NCBI GenBank assembly: GCA_946886275.1
Contig: CAMPIH010000026.1
Coordinates: 1-19,716 of the forward strand
Length of the DNA stretch: 19,716 bases
Origin: an uncultured Sphingosinicella sp.
GTDB lineage: Bacteria > Pseudomonadota > Alphaproteobacteria > Sphingomonadales > Sphingomonadaceae
Reading direction: 5' to 3'
Each line of letters starts with the position of its first letter. The first letter of the stretch is position 1. Below the pieces are notes generated by a model. It did not search any database, was not told where the DNA came from, and saw only the letters and a program-made list of their open reading frames with translations. Position numbers and translations under genes: made by a program. Below, in pieces: positions 13,741 through 19,716 of this stretch.

Positions 13741-15735
13741 TCAAAGCCCGAACGGATAGGTGTCGTCTTCGCCGGAGCGGGTCTCGCCGGGGAGCGGCGT
13801 GACCGCCTCGGTCTCGTCGAACCAGATCCAGGCATCGAACTGCCTGGGAAGGATCGCCTCGGCATAATGGCTCCAGCGCTCGGTTTCCGGGCGGTAGATG
13901 ACTCCGATGAACCGCTCGAGCCGCGGCTCCATCAGTGCCTCGCGGAGCGCGTCGTCCCGGCCCTCGCGAAGGTCGATGAGGAAGCGCGGCAGGCCGGTGT
14001 CGTGCGAGAGGCGCTCCTGGCTCCCCGGGAGCGACGGTCGAACCGCCTTGACCTCCATCTCGCCGTCCCAGTCGGTCGCCGCCGCGACCGTTCCGCGATC
14101 GGTACCGAAGCCGATGAGCCGCGCTTGGTCGCCGAACCTCTCCTTGCAGAGCTGGCCGATATTGAGCTCCTCGCGCTCCTGGCCCATCTCTGTGAAGGCG
14201 GCATTGCCGATATGGCTGTTATGGGCCCAGACGATCGCCTTGGCGCCGGGCCCCTTCGCCTCGAGCAGCTGGCAGAGCGTCTCGAACATGTGGGTGTCGC
14301 GCAGATTCCAGCTGTCGGCGGCGCCGTAATACATGGCGCGATAATAAGCCTCGGCATTCTTGACGAGGCGGGCATTGGCCGCCGCGTCGAGCCATTCGTC
14401 GCCGTCCGCGGCGGCGTAAGCGAGCCGCTTCGAATGGAGCTCCTTCAGCATCTGGACGACCGGCTGCTCGCAGCGGGCATAGCCTTCGGTGATCGCCAGC
14501 CGGCCGTAGAGCTGCGGATCTCGGCTATAAGGCTGGAGGCAGCCATAGCGCTCGCGCGCCAGCTTCGCGGCGTCGGGATCGACATCGTCCAGATAGTCGA
14601 TCACGGCCCGGATCGAGCCGCCGAGATTGTAGAGATCGAGCCCGTAGAAGCCGGCCATCGTTTCCGGCTCAAGCGCCATATTATGGCCGCGGAGCCAGCG
14701 GATGAAATCGTCGACGTCGGTGTTTCGCCACATCCAGGTCGGGAAGCGCTGGAACGGCGAATCCGCATCGGCGCCCTCACCTTCACGCTTCGCCCGGTGA
14801 CGGACAAAGCGGTCGACGCTGGCCGCGTCCGGCCAGTCCGCTTCGACCGCGACGATGGTGAATCCGTGCTTCTCGATGAGGCGGCGGCTGATCGCCGCCC
14901 GCGCCTGGTAGAACTCGCTCGTACCATGACTCGCTTCGCCGAGCAGGACGATCCGGGCGTCGGCGAAGCGGTCGAACAGGTCGGGGAAGTCGGGATCGTC
15001 GATCTCGGGGAGGATCTCAGCTGCTTCGCCGAGCCGCTCGGCGAGTGACCGCGCCGACGGCGAGGGCGGAGCGCTTTTGCCATTGCCGCCGCCCCAGCCA
15101 TGAGTGCCGATCAAAGGCACGAAACGGACCGGCCCGAGATCTTCCTGCTCGAATTCCTCCTCTCCGGTCCGGGTCACCTTGACCAGCTTCTGGATCTGGT
15201 TGGGCTCGCCGATCGGCATCACCAGCGTGCCGTGGAGGGAGAGCTGGTGAAGCAGGATCTCCGGCACGTGGCTTCCGCTCGCCGCCGCCAGGATCGCCTC
15301 GAACGGCGCCTCCTCAGGCAGTCCATGGGTGCCGTCGCCGTGGATGATGGAGACATTGTCATAGCCCAGTCGGTCCATCCGCTCGCGGGCCAGCCGGGCA
15401 AGCTCGTCATGGCGCTCGATCGCGATCACCTCGTCGGCGATCCGTCCCATCACCGCCGCCGCGTAGCCAGAGCCGGCACCGATCTCGAGCACCTTGTCGC
15501 CCGGAGCCACCTCCGCAGCGTCGATCATCATCGCGACGATATAGGGTTGCGAGATGGTCTGGTCCGCCTCGATCGGAAGCGGCGAATCCTCATAGGCATG
15601 GTCGGCGAGATCGTCGGGAACGAACGCTTCGCGCGGAACCTCGCGCATCGCCGCGAGCAGGTGGCGATTGTCGATTCCGCGGCCGGCGATCTGCCTTGCG
15701 ACCATCTCGTCGCGGGCGCGTGTGAAATCCGGCAT
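13741..15735 (-). CDS. Fusion of protein-L-isoaspartate methyltransferase and erythromycin-esterase-like domain
   Basis: The 664-residue protein has two clear modules. Residues 1-210 match protein-L-isoaspartate O-methyltransferase: ISQPY (61-65), the SAM-binding VLEIGAGSGY (82-91), GDG (133-135) and the AAASG loop. A Gly/Ser/Pro-rich linker (about 211-230) leads to an erythromycin-esterase (EreA/EreB-like) module, with LLGEASHGTSEF (H270, E274), VAVEADW (E298), NLRDTHMFE, and WAHNSHIG (H505, H508). The first module repairs isoaspartyl damage using SAM; the second is a hydrolase whose physiological substrate is unknown in most chromosomal homologs, so antibiotic resistance should not be assumed. 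GGGAGG six bases before the ATG supports the start. It is convergent with the acyltransferase gene and lies downstream of thiG. Confidence 0.88.
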   Translation of the reverse strand: MPDFTRARDEMVARQIAGRGIDNRHLLAAMREVPREAFVPDDLADHAYEDSPLPIEADQTISQPYIVAMMIDAAEVAPGDKVLEIGAGSGYAAAVMGRIADEVIAIERHDELARLARERMDRLGYDNVSIIHGDGTHGLPEEAPFEAILAAASGSHVPEILLHQLSLHGTLVMPIGEPNQIQKLVKVTRTGEEEFEQEDLGPVRFVPLIGTHGWGGGNGKSAPPSPSARSLAERLGEAAEILPEIDDPDFPDLFDRFADARIVLLGEASHGTSEFYQARAAISRRLIEKHGFTIVAVEADWPDAASVDRFVRHRAKREGEGADADSPFQRFPTWMWRNTDVDDFIRWLRGHNMALEPETMAGFYGLDLYNLGGSIRAVIDYLDDVDPDAAKLARERYGCLQPYSRDPQLYGRLAITEGYARCEQPVVQMLKELHSKRLAYAAADGDEWLDAAANARLVKNAEAYYRAMYYGAADSWNLRDTHMFETLCQLLEAKGPGAKAIVWAHNSHIGNAAFTEMGQEREELNIGQLCKERFGDQARLIGFGTDRGTVAAATDWDGEMEVKAVRPSLPGSQERLSHDTGLPRFLIDLREGRDDALREALMEPRLERFIGVIYRPETERWSHYAEAILPRQFDAWIWFDETEAVTPLPGETRSGEDDTYPFGL

Positions 15736-15790
15736 GGCTGGCCTCCCGTGCCGGAGCCATCAACCGAGACGGGGGCCACCTGTTCCTCGC

Positions 15791-15808
15791 AAAAGGCCTC
15801 GAGCAGGC
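15791..15808 (-). terminator. Possible weak terminator after thiG
   Basis: Two bases past the thiG stop, on the minus strand, GCCT and AGGC pair around a five-base loop (GCTCG), followed by CTTTTG. The four-pair stem is short, so termination could be partial, and read-through into the methyltransferase-esterase gene is possible. Confidence 0.3.
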
Positions 15809-15809
15809 T

Positions 15810-16619
15810 CTAAATAAGTCCTGCGAGCGGGCTCGAAGGGTCGGCATAGCGACGCTGGCCCATCCGGCCGGCCAGATAAGCGAGGCGGCCGCTTTCCACC
15901 GCAAGCTTCATCGCCCGAGCCATCGTCACCGGATCCTTGGCTTCGGCGATCGCCGTGTTCATCAGCACGCCGTCGCAGCCCAGCTCCATCGCGACGCTGG
16001 CGTCCGACGCCGTGCCGACGCCCGCATCGACCAGGACCGGCACTCCGGCGCCCTCGACGATGAGCCGGATCGTCACCCGGTTCTGGATCCCGAGCCCGGA
16101 GCCGATCGGCGCGCCCAGCGGCATGATCGCCACCGCACCGGCTTCCTCGAGCTGCTTCGCGGCGATCGGATCGTCGACGCAATAGACCATCGGCTTGAAC
16201 CCTTCGGCGACGAGGGTCTCGGTCGCCTTCAGAGTCTCGCGCATGTCAGGATAGAGAGTCTTCGCCTCGCCCAGGACCTCAAGCTTCACCAGGTCCCAGC
16301 CGCCGGCCTCGCGCGCCAGCCGAAGGGTGCGGACCGCCTCGTCCGCGGTGAAGCAGCCGGCAGTGTTGGGAAGATAGGTGAAGCGCTTCGGATCGATGAA
16401 GTCGGTGAGCAAGGGCTGGCTTCGATCGGAGATGTTGACCCGGCGCACGGCGACGGTGACGATCTCGGCGCCCGAGGCCTCGAGCGCCGCCGCGTTCTGG
16501 GCGAAATCCTTATATTTGCCGGTGCCGACGATGAGCCGCGATCTGAAGGTCCGGCCGGCGACGCTCCAGCCGTCGTCGTTCTGATGGTTACCGGAATGGA
16601 GGCGGCTTTCGGCGTTCAC
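15810..16619 (-). CDS. thiG: Thiazole synthase ThiG
   Basis: The 269-residue protein is ThiG over its whole length: [45 protein letters not shown] with K112 as the Schiff-base lysine, [22 protein letters not shown], and the C-terminal [12 protein letters not shown]. It builds the thiazole phosphate of thiamine from 1-deoxyxylulose 5-phosphate, dehydroglycine and ThiS thiocarboxylate in the cytosol. The GTG at 16619 has AGGA eight bases upstream; a GTG at 16625 lies too close to that site. ThiS is encoded 1 kb upstream on the same strand but is split off by an opposite-strand gene. The 214-base leader region (16620-16833) shows no TPP riboswitch that I can recognise. Confidence 0.95.
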   Translation of the reverse strand: MNAESRLHSGNHQNDDGWSVAGRTFRSRLIVGTGKYKDFAQNAAALEASGAEIVTVAVRRVNISDRSQPLLTDFIDPKRFTYLPNTAGCFTADEAVRTLRLAREAGGWDLVKLEVLGEAKTLYPDMRETLKATETLVAEGFKPMVYCVDDPIAAKQLEEAGAVAIMPLGAPIGSGLGIQNRVTIRLIVEGAGVPVLVDAGVGTASDASVAMELGCDGVLMNTAIAEAKDPVTMARAMKLAVESGRLAYLAGRMGQRRYADPSSPLAGLI

Positions 16620-16833
16620 TTGCACGGTCCTTTGGCTTCACGCATTGCCCGCGCGATATAGACGCTGAGGCCATGGGTAACACCCCATCTTTGTCGGATG
16701 TGGTGACCGACCGCCTCCACCGACGGCTCGAGCGGGGAGGCTCCGGCCTTGTCAACACCTTGGCGTCTCACTAACCCCCGAGATCTGTAGCCGACGGGCA
16801 CCTGATTCCCGCGGACACCCCGTCGAAGACCTC

Positions 16834-17598
16834 TTGCTCCGCTTAATCTCCGTACCCGCGTCTCGCTCCGCCGAGCGGCTCCGCACCGGGGCCGGCCCTC
16901 GCTCGCTCGCCATCGGCCTGGCCGTCCTGATCGAAGGGCTCCTGCTCCTCGTCATGCTTTCCCTGGGAGTTGGGCAGCCGCCGGGAAAAGAGCAGGACCG
17001 AATGACCGTCGTGAATGTTGCGCCCGATATTTCGGAGCCCTTGGCCGATCCCGTTCCGCCCGAACGGCAGCGCGCCGCCGAGAATCCGCCTCAGCCGGAA
17101 CCGGAGCGAGCGGCGGAGCCGGTCCCGCAGCCGGTCGAACCCGCGCCGCTTCCACCGCCTCGACCGACCTTGTCGACGCCGATCCAAAGGCCGCCGTCCA
17201 CCAACATCCCCCGTCGCCCGGCGCGACCAGCCGGGCCTCTCTACGGGCCACCCGATAGGGGCCGCCCCGCTTTTCTGCGGGACACCGAACGCGTGGGAAC
17301 GGCGCCCAACGGCCAGCCGCTTTATGCGGCGGCCTGGTATCGCGAGCCCAGAGAGGAGATGCTTCGGGATTATCTCTCCACCGCTCAAGGACCCGGCTGG
17401 GGCCTCATCGCATGCCGGACGGCTCCCGATTATCGGGTCGAAGATTGCATCGGGCTCGCGGAATATCCGGAAGGTTCGCAGATCAATCGCGCGATTCTCG
17501 CGGCGGCCTGGGAGTTCAAGGTTCGCCCCCCGCGCCTCGGCGGCCAAACGCTGGTGGGCAGTTGGGTCAGGATCAGGATCGACTGGCAACGACGCTGA
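16834..17598 (+). CDS. TonB-like proline-rich membrane-anchored protein
   Basis: The 254-residue protein has a basic N-terminus, one transmembrane helix (about residues 27-46, LAIGLAVLIEGLLLLVMLSLG), and a Pro/Glu-rich stretch of about 90 residues (PPERQ, QPEPERAAEPVPQPVEP, PPPRP). It ends in a globular C-terminal domain with two Cys (ACRTAPDYRVEDC) and a block that looks like a TonB-type strand pair (AAWEFKVRPPRLGGQTL, SWVRIRIDW). The layout (TM, periplasm-spanning Pro region, C-terminal domain) is that of TonB-like energy transducers; I infer periplasmic topology. The C-terminal domain is diverged, so a TonB role is not certain. The only available start is TTG at 16834, preceded by GAAGA, a weak site. 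It converges on thiS with eight bases between the stops. Confidence 0.65.
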   Translation: MLRLISVPASRSAERLRTGAGPRSLAIGLAVLIEGLLLLVMLSLGVGQPPGKEQDRMTVVNVAPDISEPLADPVPPERQRAAENPPQPEPERAAEPVPQPVEPAPLPPPRPTLSTPIQRPPSTNIPRRPARPAGPLYGPPDRGRPAFLRDTERVGTAPNGQPLYAAAWYREPREEMLRDYLSTAQGPGWGLIACRTAPDYRVEDCIGLAEYPEGSQINRAILAAAWEFKVRPPRLGGQTLVGSWVRIRIDWQRR

Positions 17599-17606
17599 AT
17601 GGAGGG

Positions 17607-17831
17607 TCAGCCGCCGCCGACGAAGGTCACGATCTCGAAATCGTCGCCATCCTCGACCGGCACCTGCGCCAGGGTCGATCTGGCGACGATCTCCAGGTTC
17701 CGCTCGACCGCTACCTTGGCCGGCTCGAGCCCCAGCTCAAGCGCCAGATCGGCGATGTTCATCCCCTCGCGAACCCGCCGGTGCTCGCCATTCACCCGGA
17801 TCGAGACGGTTCCGTCCTGATTCATTCTCAT
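17607..17831 (-). CDS. thiS: Sulfur carrier protein ThiS
   Basis: The 74-residue ubiquitin-like protein has the ThiS pattern: SIRVNGEHRRV, the IADLALELGL helix, KVAVERNLEIVARS, and the terminal DGDDFEIVTFVGGG. The C-terminal Gly-Gly, which is adenylated and converted to thiocarboxylate for sulfur transfer to ThiG, is intact. Two ATG codons (17831 and 17825) follow AAAGGCAGG; either could serve. It is divergent from aroQ with 44 bases between, so the promoter region is shared. No thiO, thiE, thiF or thiD lies in this window, so the rest of the pathway must be elsewhere. Confidence 0.9.
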   Translation of the reverse strand: MRMNQDGTVSIRVNGEHRRVREGMNIADLALELGLEPAKVAVERNLEIVARSTLAQVPVEDGDDFEIVTFVGGG

Positions 17832-17875
17832 CCTGCCTTTGCGCTGCGAGTGCGCGCGTCATATAGGAGCGCGCC

Positions 17876-18316
17876 ATGGCCGCGCCACCTATGATCTTCG
17901 TCCTCAACGGCCCCAATCTCAACCTTCTGGGCATCCGCGAGCCCGAGACTTACGGCCACGACACGCTCGACGACATTGCCGGCCGGCTCGAGGATCGGGC
18001 CCAGGCGCTCGGCTTCACCGTGGACGTCCGCCAATCCAATCATGAGGGCCATCTGATCGACTGGCTCCACGAAGCCGCCGCGTCTGGAGCGAAAGCGGTG
18101 ATCCTCAATCCGGGCGGCTTCAGCCATACGTCGGTGGCGATCCACGACGCGATCAAGTCGATCGCGGTGCCGGTGATCGAAGTGCATCTGTCCAATCCGC
18201 AGGCGCGCGAGGGATTCCGGCGTCGGGGCCTGACCGCGGCGGCCGCCCGCGGAACAATCGCCGGGTTCGGCGCGCTCGGCTACGAGCTTGCTCTGGACGC
18301 GGCCGCGCGTCTCTGA
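17876..18316 (+). CDS. aroQ: Type II 3-dehydroquinate dehydratase
   Basis: The 146-residue protein is a complete type II dehydroquinase. It has the GPNLN motif (12-16), the catalytic Tyr in EPETYG (Y26) with R21 nearby, N78, H84 in FSHTSVA, H104 in VHLSNP (general acid), and the Arg pair R111 and R115. It removes water from 3-dehydroquinate in the shikimate pathway and is normally a dodecamer in the cytosol. The lid-adjacent stretch after the Arg pair ([10 protein letters not shown]) departs from the usual sequence. AGGAG lies seven to eight bases before the ATG. accB follows after 32 bases, an arrangement widely conserved in proteobacteria. Confidence 0.94.
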   Translation: MAAPPMIFVLNGPNLNLLGIREPETYGHDTLDDIAGRLEDRAQALGFTVDVRQSNHEGHLIDWLHEAAASGAKAVILNPGGFSHTSVAIHDAIKSIAVPVIEVHLSNPQAREGFRRRGLTAAAARGTIAGFGALGYELALDAAARL

Positions 18317-18348
18317 TTAGGCGCGGGGAAAAGGGGAAAGAGGTTCAA

Positions 18349-18834
18349 ATGAGCGAAGAAAAAGGGTCCGACGGCGCCATGCGGGTCGATACGGACCTGA
18401 TCCGCCAACTGGCCGAGATGCTCAGCGAGAATGCGCTGAGCGAGATCGAAGTCGAGGACGGCGACCGCCGGATCGTCGTCAAGCGCAAGCTTTCCGCGCC
18501 CGCGGCCCGCTATGCGCCGGCCGCGGCGCCGGCCGCTCCGGCGGCTTCGGCTCAGCCCGCCGCTTCCACGCCCGCCGCCGAGGCCCCCGCCGGCGACCAT
18601 CCGGGCGCGGTCAAGTCGCCGATGGTCGGCACCGTCTACCTTGCCGGCGAGCCGGGCGCGAAGCCGTTCGTGGCGCCCGGAACCAAGGTGGCCGCCGGCG
18701 ATACTCTGGTGATCATCGAGGCGATGAAGGTGATGAACCCGATCACCGCGCCCAAGGCCGGGACGGTCGGCCAGATCCTCGTCCAGGACGCCCAGCCGGT
18801 CGAATTCGATCAGCCGCTGGTGATCATCGACTGA
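18349..18834 (+). CDS. accB: Biotin carboxyl carrier protein of acetyl-CoA carboxylase
   Basis: The 161-residue protein has an N-terminal helical part (about 12-48), an Ala/Pro-rich flexible linker (about 50-85), and the biotinyl domain (about 88-161). That domain has [13 protein letters not shown], the target lysine K127 in EAMKVMN, and the terminal FDQPLVIID. The biotin on K127 shuttles carboxyl groups between AccC and the carboxyltransferase for malonyl-CoA synthesis. AAAGAGG precedes the ATG. Its stop overlaps the accC start (TGATG), so the two are translationally coupled. Linker length is typical. Confidence 0.96.
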   Translation: MSEEKGSDGAMRVDTDLIRQLAEMLSENALSEIEVEDGDRRIVVKRKLSAPAARYAPAAAPAAPAASAQPAASTPAAEAPAGDHPGAVKSPMVGTVYLAGEPGAKPFVAPGTKVAAGDTLVIIEAMKVMNPITAPKAGTVGQILVQDAQPVEFDQPLVIID

Positions 18835-19716
18835 TGCCGTTCGAAAAGGTCCTGATCGCCAATCGCGGCGAGATCGCGCTTCGAATCCATCGTGCCTGTC
18901 ACGAGATGGGGATCAAGACCGTCGCGGTCCATTCCACCGCCGATGCCGACGCGATGCACGTCCGACTCGCCGACGAGGCGATCTGCATCGGCCCGCCGCC
19001 GGCCGGCGACTCCTATCTCAACATCCCGAACATCATCTCGGCGGCCGAGATCAGCCATGCCGACGCGATCCATCCCGGCTACGGCTTCCTGTCCGAAAAT
19101 GCCCGCTTCGCCGAGATCGTCGAGCTCCACAACATCGTCTGGATCGGCCCCAAGCCGGAGCATATCCGGATCATGGGCGACAAGGTGGAGGCGAAGCGAA
19201 CCGCCGCCCGCCTGGGTCTCCCGCTCGTGCCCGGATCGGACGGTCCGGTCGACGGTATCGAGGAAGCCAAAGCGGTCGCGGCAGAGACCGGCTATCCCCT
19301 GATCGTCAAGGCCGCGTCGGGCGGCGGCGGCCGCGGCATGAAGGTGGTCCGGTCCGCCGACGAGCTCGAAGCGCAGATGATGCAGGCCCGGACCGAGGCC
19401 AAGAACGCGTTCGGCGACGACACCGTCTATATCGAGAAATATCTGGGCGACCCGAGGCATATCGAGTTCCAGGTGTTCGGCGACGGCAACGGCAAGGCCG
19501 TCCATCTCGGCGAACGCGACTGCTCGCTTCAGCGGCGCCACCAGAAGGTGCTCGAGGAAGCCCCCTCGCCGGTGATCAGCGCCGCCCAGCGCGAGCAGAT
19601 GGGGCAGATCGTCGTCAAGGCGATGGCCGACATGGGCTATCGCGGCGCCGGAACGATCGAATTCCTCTACGAGAATGACGAATTCTACTTCATCGAGATG
19701 AACACCCGGCTCCAGG
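18834..19716 (+). CDS. accC: Biotin carboxylase of acetyl-CoA carboxylase, 3' end missing
   Basis: Partial: 294 codons are visible before the window ends, of about 450 expected. The visible part covers the N-terminal domain ([25 protein letters not shown]) and most of the ATP-grasp domain, with K159, GGGGRGMK (163-170), ERDCS (227-231), and FIEMNTRLQ at the end, where E288 is a metal-ligand position. AccC carboxylates the biotin of AccB with ATP and bicarbonate. The ATG shares its A with the accB stop. The reading frame is intact to the last base, so the truncation is from the window cut. Confidence 0.96.
   Translation, partial: MPFEKVLIANRGEIALRIHRACHEMGIKTVAVHSTADADAMHVRLADEAICIGPPPAGDSYLNIPNIISAAEISHADAIHPGYGFLSENARFAEIVELHNIVWIGPKPEHIRIMGDKVEAKRTAARLGLPLVPGSDGPVDGIEEAKAVAAETGYPLIVKAASGGGGRGMKVVRSADELEAQMMQARTEAKNAFGDDTVYIEKYLGDPRHIEFQVFGDGNGKAVHLGERDCSLQRRHQKVLEEAPSPVISAAQREQMGQIVVKAMADMGYRGAGTIEFLYENDEFYFIEMNTRLQ

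Noticed and set aside
16616..16801. A 61-codon minus-strand frame ending in a GTGA overlap with the thiG start, which looks like translational coupling.
   Set aside because: About one third of its third codon positions are A or T, far from the bias of real genes here. It has no recognisable domain and its GTG start has no good ribosome site.
16620..16833. Possible TPP riboswitch upstream of thiG.
   Set aside because: An ACCTGATT string occurs at 16800 but on the strand opposite to thiG, and the CTGAGA and other conserved THI elements are missing in the right order. A minus-strand TTGACA at 16755-16750 lacks a -10 partner.
17839..17867. TTGCGC-N17-TATAGG promoter-like pair before aroQ.
   Set aside because: The -10 would overlap the AGGAG ribosome site and put the start of transcription next to the ATG, which conflicts with the strong Shine-Dalgarno sequence.

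Overview
The window looks like chromosomal DNA from a GC-rich alphaproteobacterium, most likely a sphingomonad. Three things support this: the strongly GC-biased third codon positions, the presence of a zeta-type F1-ATPase inhibitor (DUF1476, an alphaproteobacterial family) next to a BolA/monothiol-glutaredoxin pair, and the aroQ-accB-accC order at the right end. The taxonomic call rests on protein and gene-order resemblance only; no database was searched. I see no insertion sequence, phage gene, integrase or CRISPR array.

Left part (1-2.6 kb): a predicted lipoprotein on the minus strand with a good promoter, a roughly 550-base gap holding one small candidate ORF, a VOC/glyoxalase-fold protein, a RibD-C/DHFR-fold reductase and a complete tRNA-Arg(TCG). 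Next (2.7-3.6 kb) is a compact minus-strand operon: ATPase inhibitor zeta, BolA, monothiol glutaredoxin. A divergent orphan clan GH-A glycosidase follows (3.7-5.0 kb), then a gap with two facing copies of a GCGRAG-type repeat.

Middle part: a minus-strand unit of SDR, exported metallo-beta-lactamase-fold hydrolase and quinone oxidoreductase (8.1 to 5.2 kb); a divergent secreted DUF4189 protein; the two subunits of a 3-oxoacid CoA-transferase (scoA-scoB), preceded by a -35/-10 pair and a perfect 8+6+8 palindrome; and an SCP2-type lipid-carrier protein. Divergent from this is the most unusual locus: a fused alpha/beta TPP-dependent 2-oxoacid dehydrogenase E1 overlapping by 8 bases a FabD-like acyltransferase. 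The acyltransferase keeps its Ser/His pair but lacks the residues expected for malonyl-CoA. No E2 or E3 gene is present in the window.

Right part: a minus-strand fusion of protein-L-isoaspartate methyltransferase with an erythromycin-esterase-like domain; thiG; a plus-strand TonB-like proline-rich membrane protein that sits between thiG and thiS; then the divergent aroQ-accB-accC operon, with accC cut by the window end. The metabolic theme of the central part is acyl-CoA and ketoacid handling (CoA-transferase, SCP2, E1, acyltransferase). Thiamine synthesis (thiS/thiG) supplies the cofactor that the E1 enzyme uses, but nothing in the sequence shows that these genes are co-regulated.
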